Shown in pieces: positions 30,073 to 34,304 of a stretch of DNA of 34,304 nucleotides. Within the stretch, counting starts at the first letter, position 1. Every line of letters begins with the position of its first letter. This stretch comes from an uncultured Collinsella sp. (lineage in GTDB: Bacteria; Actinomycetota; Coriobacteriia; Coriobacteriales; Coriobacteriaceae), in contig CABVDJ010000025.1 in NCBI GenBank assembly GCA_902497025.1, positions 1-34,304 on the forward strand, in the 5' to 3' direction. The position numbers and the translations under genes are program-made. The notes under the pieces are model-generated. The model ran no database searches, was not told the origin of the DNA, and saw only the letters and a list, made by a program, of their open reading frames with translations.

Positions 30073-30861
30073 ATGGCCAACATGACGAGCTCGGTTTCGG
30101 CATCGCAGGTTGCCGGTGAGTTGGCGAGCGCTACGTTTGAGGAGATTCCCGCCCTCGTGGAGCATTATCGCGAGGACCCACGCCAGCAGGTGATCAAGGC
30201 TTGTGAACGCGCCCTCAAACGCCATGCCAAAGAGCTTGCCGAGCGCGAGCGCGTTAATGGCATGTACGAGCTTATGCACGAGCTTGGCGGCGATGGGGTG
30301 GTCGTTGGTGTCGACGAGGTGGGTCGCGGATCGGTGGCCGGTCCTTTGACGGTATGCGCCGTCTGCCTTCCTATGGAGCCGCGCGTCTGGGGCATCAACG
30401 ATTCCAAAAAGCTCACGCCGGCGCGCCGCGAGTTGCTCTCAGTGAAGATTGCCGAGGTGGCGACGGCAATTGGTTTTTGCCATATCGCGCCTAAGGATAT
30501 CGATGAGATGGGCATGGCCCGCGCCATTCGAGCCGCTGTCGCGGGCGCCGTGGCCGATACGGGGCTCGAGCCCGATTGCGTGCTTATGGACGGTAACCCC
30601 TTGGGCGCCGTTCCCAACGAGCGCGACGTGGTGAAGGGCGATGCCAAGATCGCCTGTATCGCCGCGGCGTCCATCATGGCCAAGGTCACGCGTGATGAGA
30701 TGATGGTCGAGTACGATGCCGAGTATCCCGAGTACCATTTGGCCGAATCGAAAGGCTACGCAAGCCCCGAGCACATCGAGGCCATTCGCAAACATGGACT
30801 TTGTCCACTGCACCGCGTGAGCTTTTGCGGAAACTTTCTGCAGACTGAGCGCCTTTTCTAG
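30073..30861 (+). CDS. rnhB: Ribonuclease HII
   Basis: RNase HII removes ribonucleotides from DNA and degrades the RNA of RNA-DNA hybrids. The ATG at 30073 follows AAGGAGGG by six bases, giving 262 residues. A helical N-terminal extension of about 70 residues, as in the Bacillus-type enzymes, precedes the catalytic core VVVGVDEVGRGSVAGPL with Asp81 and Glu82; later motifs include DSKKLTPARR, a DGNPLG-type Asp, and SIMAKVTRDEMM. It sits between the rplS terminator and another terminator, so it may be transcribed from read-through or an unrecognised promoter. Confidence 0.95.
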   Translation: MANMTSSVSASQVAGELASATFEEIPALVEHYREDPRQQVIKACERALKRHAKELAERERVNGMYELMHELGGDGVVVGVDEVGRGSVAGPLTVCAVCLPMEPRVWGINDSKKLTPARRELLSVKIAEVATAIGFCHIAPKDIDEMGMARAIRAAVAGAVADTGLEPDCVLMDGNPLGAVPNERDVVKGDAKIACIAAASIMAKVTRDEMMVEYDAEYPEYHLAESKGYASPEHIEAIRKHGLCPLHRVSFCGNFLQTERLF

Positions 30862-30910
30862 GTCAATTGTGGAGACATGGACCTCAGGGGTTTTATAAAC
30901 CTGCTGGTAG

Positions 30911-30952
30911 CGGGCCGTATGCAACACCATTGCTGCGTACGGCCCGTTTTTT
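30911..30952 (+). terminator. Rho-independent terminator after rnhB
   Basis: CGGGCCGTATGCA (30911-30923) pairs with the segment ending TACGGCCCG (30938-30946), about 13 base pairs with one wobble, then TTTTTT (30947-30952). The rest of the 189-base gap to yraN holds no clear promoter. Confidence 0.88.
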
Positions 30953-31050
30953 GACGGCATTTGGTCAGCTTTTGGTTTGCTTCCGGTACTTACCCGCATG
31001 AAAGGTGCCCTCATCATCGGGGCAATGCAGCGTGCGGGAAAGGAGACCCC

Positions 31051-31536
31051 ATGAGTGCCGCAAGCAAAAAGAGCAAGACGCAGCAGCTCAAGGAGCGTTG
31101 GGAAAACGGCGAGCTCGACTGCGGGGCGATGACGCCCGAGTTTATCAAGGGACTCAGTCCCCGCGAGCTGGGCATGCTGGGCGAGCTGATCACCATCGAC
31201 TACTTTAACGAGCGCGGCTACACCTTGCTGGAGCAGGGTTATCGTTGCACCGAGGGCGAGGCCGATCTGGTGCTGCTCGATGAGCTCGACGATGTCGTGG
31301 TGATGGCCGAGGTCAAGACCAGACGCGTCGCACTGGATTGCAGCACGCGGGTCTTTCCCGAGGAGGCCGTGGACGCTCAAAAGCAACGCCGCTACCGCCG
31401 CATCGCAAGTTGCTATCTCATGGAGCATTATCCGCTCAAGGCGATTCGCTTCGATGCCGTGGGTGTCACCATTCGTGGCGGGCATATCGCTGAGATCGAG
31501 CATCAGTACAACGCGTTCGATTGGCAGGTGTCGTGA
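31051..31536 (+). CDS. yraN: YraN/UPF0102 family nuclease-like protein
   Basis: The 161-residue product has the restriction-endonuclease-like core of the family: GELITIDYFNERGYTLLEQGYR, then EGEADLVLLDELDDVVVMAEVKTR in adjacent blocks, with Glu70, Asp72 and the E-x-K pair Glu87/Lys89. The role is not firmly known; a Holliday-junction or DNA-processing nuclease has been suggested for the family by its fold. The ATG at 31051 lies behind AAAGGAG. The stop overlaps the comM start, matching the widespread rnhB-yraN-comM-dprA order. Confidence 0.92.
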   Translation: MSAASKKSKTQQLKERWENGELDCGAMTPEFIKGLSPRELGMLGELITIDYFNERGYTLLEQGYRCTEGEADLVLLDELDDVVVMAEVKTRRVALDCSTRVFPEEAVDAQKQRRYRRIASCYLMEHYPLKAIRFDAVGVTIRGGHIAEIEHQYNAFDWQVS

Positions 31537-33059
31537 TGGCGTTCGAGACGTTTGCCGTTCACGCGGCCTGCATCCGTGGCGTCGAGGCGATTCACGTCAC
31601 GGTCGAGGTCTCGCTTGCCGGTGGTGTTCCGGGCATCCAAATGCTCGGCATTCCGAGTATGGAGGTGATGGAGTCACGCGGTCGTATTCGCTGCGCGATG
31701 CGCTCCGCCGGGTTCGAGATCCCGCGCTCGGGCATTACGGTCAATCTGGCGCCCGGCGATATTCGCAAGACCGGTAGCGGCTTTGATCTGCCCATCGCCA
31801 TCGCGGTATTGGCGGCCGATGGTCAGATTCCCCGCGACAACCTCGATCGTTGTCTTATCGCTGGTGAGCTTGGCTTGGACGGTACGGTGCTTCCTGTCAA
31901 GGGCGAGGTGGCGTTTCAGCTGCTGGCTCGCGACATGGGGCTGTCCTTTATCGCCGGCAGGTCCGATCAGCATGTGCCGCTTGCGGGCGTTGATTGCGGC
32001 TTTATCGACCATCTGTCTCAGCTTGCTCGCGGCATGGGCGATGCCGTGCGTCATTATCTGGATTCCGAGGGTGTTGAGGCGACCTTTGAGCCCGAACTCG
32101 ACTATGCCGATGTGCTGGGGCAGGAAGTCGCTAAACGCGGCATGGCGCTTGCGGCCGCCGGCGAGCTCGGCTTGCTCATGATCGGCTCGCCCGGTTCGGG
32201 TAAGACCATGCTCGCGCGCCGTATGACCGGCATTCTGCCCGAGCTTTCCGTTGAGGACCAGCAGGAGGCGCTGTGCATCCATTCGGTTTTGGGTGAGAAC
32301 ATTGATGGCTTGTTGGCGGGACACCGGCCCTTCCGCAGTCCCCATCACAGCATTTCAACAGCGGGCCTCATTGGCGGAGGACGCCCGGTGCATCCGGGTG
32401 AGATCAGCCTTGCTCATGGCGGCGTGCTCTTTTTGGACGAGCTTGCCGAGTTTCCCACGGGTGTGCTGCAGACGCTGCGTCAGCCCATCGAACGCGGCTA
32501 TGTGAGGATCGTGCGCGTCGACGGGGCCTTTACCTTCCCGTCGCGCTTTCAGCTGCTGGCTGCGAGTAACCCTTGCCCCTGCGGCTTCTTGGGTGATCGC
32601 GAGGTGCCGTGTCGCTGCTCGGCGGCGATGGTCGAGCGCTATCGGTCTAAGCTGCGCGGTCCTTTGGCCGACCGTATCGACATGATGATCGATGTGACCC
32701 GTCCCGACCCCCAGGTGATTATCGAGGGTGCGGAGGGTATGTCGTCTGCCGAGTTACGTGACTACGTTGTGCGCGGTCGCGCTTTTCGCGCTTGGCGCGA
32801 GTCCCGTATGGACGATGCGGATGCCGAGGCCGAGGATGATGAGACGCGGTCCATTGACGGTGTCGTTTCGACCTTTGAGCTCGATGATGCGGCGGAGAAG
32901 TGTGTGCTCGGCCTGTCGAAGCGCACGCATCTCACGGGCCGCGGCATCGTGCGCCTGGTTCGCATTGCGCGCACGATCGCAGATGTCGCCGAGAGCGAGC
33001 AGGTGACGCAGGACCACGTGCTCGAGGCGGCGATGTATCAGGGAAGGAGGGACCAATGA
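31536..33059 (+). CDS. comM: ComM/YifB AAA+ ATPase (Mg-chelatase-like)
   Basis: ComM is a hexameric helicase that promotes branch migration during natural transformation. The 507-residue product has an N-terminal Lon-like domain (1-180; GVPGIQMLGIPSMEVMESR), Walker A GSPGSGKT (217-224), Walker B GVLFLDELAEF, the Cys-containing NPCPCGFLGD loop, and a C-terminal Mg-chelatase domain with an acidic insert (DDADAEAEDDE). The start is ATG 31536, overlapping the yraN stop by one base (TGATG). It ends in an ATGA overlap with dprA. Confidence 0.95.
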   Translation: MAFETFAVHAACIRGVEAIHVTVEVSLAGGVPGIQMLGIPSMEVMESRGRIRCAMRSAGFEIPRSGITVNLAPGDIRKTGSGFDLPIAIAVLAADGQIPRDNLDRCLIAGELGLDGTVLPVKGEVAFQLLARDMGLSFIAGRSDQHVPLAGVDCGFIDHLSQLARGMGDAVRHYLDSEGVEATFEPELDYADVLGQEVAKRGMALAAAGELGLLMIGSPGSGKTMLARRMTGILPELSVEDQQEALCIHSVLGENIDGLLAGHRPFRSPHHSISTAGLIGGGRPVHPGEISLAHGGVLFLDELAEFPTGVLQTLRQPIERGYVRIVRVDGAFTFPSRFQLLAASNPCPCGFLGDREVPCRCSAAMVERYRSKLRGPLADRIDMMIDVTRPDPQVIIEGAEGMSSAELRDYVVRGRAFRAWRESRMDDADAEAEDDETRSIDGVVSTFELDDAAEKCVLGLSKRTHLTGRGIVRLVRIARTIADVAESEQVTQDHVLEAAMYQGRRDQ

Positions 33060-33991
33060 TGGCAGAGGGGACCTTTGAGCTGCATCCAGGTGATGCGTTG
33101 TTTCCCGAGACCGTTTTGGAGCTTTCTGATGTACCCCAGACGCTCTATGTGCGCGGCGACCCCGAGGTGCTTTCGACGCCCGCGCTCTCCATCATCGGCG
33201 CGCGCAAGGCCTCGCCGTATGGTCTTGCCGTGGCAGAGCTTGCGGCAAAGGTGGCGGTCGAGGCGGGCGTGACGGTAGTTTCGGGCGGCGCGGTCGGTTG
33301 CGACCAGGCCTCGGGTTGGGCTGCGGTCAACGCCGGCGGCAAACACGTCGTGGTGCTGGGGACGGGAGCCGACGTGGTCTACCCGCGCTCGAGCGCGGGG
33401 CTTATTACGCGCACGCTCGATACGGGTGGCGCGGTCGTGTCGATCTCCCCGTGGGGCATGGGTCCTCGCAAGTTTGCCTTTCCGCGCCGCAATCGCGTGA
33501 TCGCGGCCCTGTCGCAAGCCCTCTTTGTATCCGAGGCGGGTATGCCTTCCGGGACGTTTTCTACAGCCGAGGCTGCTATGGATTTGGGGCGAGAACTTCT
33601 TGCCGTGCCGGGGTCGATCCTATCGCCCGAGTCGCGTGGCACGAATTACCTCATTGCGAACGGTGCCTGCTGCATCATCGACGAGGAATCTATCGAGATG
33701 GCTATCTCACGCATCTACGGCACCCTGCGCTACTCGCGCCCCGATGCTCCCGGCATTGCCGATCTGGATCAAACACAGCAGACCGTGATGCATGCGCTCA
33801 TCGCCTCTCCGCTCAAGGTCGACGACATCGCGGCGCTCGTCTCGCTCGATGCCGTCGGCGTACTCAAACTCCTGGGTTCGCTTGAGTTCGAGGGTCTTAT
33901 CGAGCGCATGATGGATGGAAGGTATGCGCCCTCCAAGTTTGCCCTTCACGCCCAGACACCCTTCGGTCACAATGGAAAACGTGTCAATTAG
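33056..33991 (+). CDS. dprA: DNA processing protein DprA
   Basis: DprA binds incoming single-stranded DNA and loads RecA during transformation. The 311-residue product has the Rossmann-fold core: IIGARKAS, VVSGGAVGCDQAS, GTGADVVYPRSS, PRRNRVIAALSQA and ESRGTNYLIANGA. A C-terminal winged-helix domain follows (QQTVMHALIASPLKVDDIAAL). The N-terminal helical domain is very short compared with typical 360-residue DprA. The ATG at 33056 overlaps the comM stop and lies behind GGAAGGAGG. In many genomes topA follows; here trmFO does. Confidence 0.95.
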   Translation: MMAEGTFELHPGDALFPETVLELSDVPQTLYVRGDPEVLSTPALSIIGARKASPYGLAVAELAAKVAVEAGVTVVSGGAVGCDQASGWAAVNAGGKHVVVLGTGADVVYPRSSAGLITRTLDTGGAVVSISPWGMGPRKFAFPRRNRVIAALSQALFVSEAGMPSGTFSTAEAAMDLGRELLAVPGSILSPESRGTNYLIANGACCIIDEESIEMAISRIYGTLRYSRPDAPGIADLDQTQQTVMHALIASPLKVDDIAALVSLDAVGVLKLLGSLEFEGLIERMMDGRYAPSKFALHAQTPFGHNGKRVN

Positions 33992-34005
33992 AAAGGTGTT
34001 TGCAG

Positions 34006-34304
34006 ATGCAGTTCGATCAGGTGACGGTTATCGGTGGCGGTCTGGCGGGTTCGGAATGCGCGATCCAGCTGGCAGACCGCGGTTTTGCCGTAAAGCTGTG
34101 CGAGATGCGCCCCCAGGTTAGCTCCCCGGCTCACCATACCGATCACTTGGCAGAGCTCGTCTGCTCCAATTCGTTTAAGTCGACCCGTCCGGATTCCGCG
34201 GCTGGTTTGCTGAAGGCCGAGCTTAAGCGCATGGGTTCAGTCCTGCTCGATTGCGCCCATCGCGCGGCTGTTCCCGCCGGCGGTGCCCTGGCGGTCGACC
34301 GCGT
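34006..34304 (+). CDS. trmFO: TrmFO, folate-dependent tRNA m5U54 methyltransferase (3' end outside window)
   Basis: TrmFO uses methylenetetrahydrofolate and FAD to make ribothymidine at position 54 of tRNA. The visible 99 residues begin with the FAD-binding motif VIGGGLAGSE (8-17), then MRP and the conserved block ELVCSNSFKS with Cys53, matching the family nucleophile region. The ATG at 34006 follows GAAAGG with nine bases between, 14 bases after dprA. The gene runs off the right edge. Confidence 0.95.
   Translation, partial: MQFDQVTVIGGGLAGSECAIQLADRGFAVKLCEMRPQVSSPAHHTDHLAELVCSNSFKSTRPDSAAGLLKAELKRMGSVLLDCAHRAAVPAGGALAVDR

Noticed and set aside
30961..31050. Longer yraN starting at 30961
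   Set aside because: The extra residues are unlike the family, and ATG 31051 has the AAAGGAG site.
32900..33055. Longer dprA starting at 32900
   Set aside because: The added residues are out-of-frame comM sequence; ATG 33056 has a strong ribosome site and an ATGA overlap.
1..34304. CRISPR arrays, insertion sequences, tRNA or rRNA genes, prophage
   Set aside because: No regular spacer-repeat pattern, transposase, cloverleaf or rRNA sequence was found.

Overview
The window reads as a chromosomal segment of a Coriobacteriia member, most likely Collinsella or a close relative. This rests on the high GC content, strong GC3 codon bias, the mix of Firmicutes-like gene order with actinobacterial codon use, and frequent TTG starts behind strong Shine-Dalgarno sites. 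It is inferred from sequence character, not from a database search. Nearly all genes are on the + strand; the one clear exception is dinB. There are no rRNA or tRNA genes, insertion sequences, phage genes or CRISPR arrays.

Layout. 1-4600: the C-terminal part of a P-type cation ATPase, a zinc-ribbon membrane protein, a cyclophilin and a TPR membrane protein. 4650-11560: a complete elongasome (rod-shape cell wall) cluster, mreB-mreC-mreD-PBP2-rodA, ending in a membrane-associated protein with a DUF697-like C-terminal half and no P-loop. 11570-14256: a TIGR03960-type radical SAM gene, broken here by a +1 frameshift, and its DUF2344 partner. 14250-18325: rplU-rpmA-obgE-nadD-yqeK-rsfS, linking ribosome assembly to NAD synthesis. 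18420-19680: dinB (Pol IV) on the minus strand. 19790-25440: rpsP-khpA-rimM-trmD-lepB-glyQ-glyS. 25475-29427: the PPDK regulatory protein and pyruvate phosphate dikinase. 29540-30860: rplS and rnhB. 31050-34304: yraN-comM-dprA and the start of trmFO.

How the genes work together. The elongasome block encodes the cytoskeleton, scaffold, transpeptidase and glycosyltransferase for lateral wall growth. The rplU and rpsP blocks encode ribosomal proteins with their assembly and tRNA/rRNA maturation factors. The PPDK pair is a self-contained kinase/target module at the pyruvate-PEP node: the target Thr/His pair is visible in PPDK, directly downstream of its regulator. The last block holds DNA uptake/recombination and nucleic-acid maintenance genes.

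Most of the window is conserved housekeeping sequence and I found no clearly new defence or mobile system. The observations most worth a second look are the frameshifted radical SAM gene, the DUF697-like protein in the mre operon, a dispersed or tandem intergenic repeat that follows stop codons, phased TTTACC repeats upstream of ppdK, and the relocation of rplS by a glyQS-ppsR-ppdK block.
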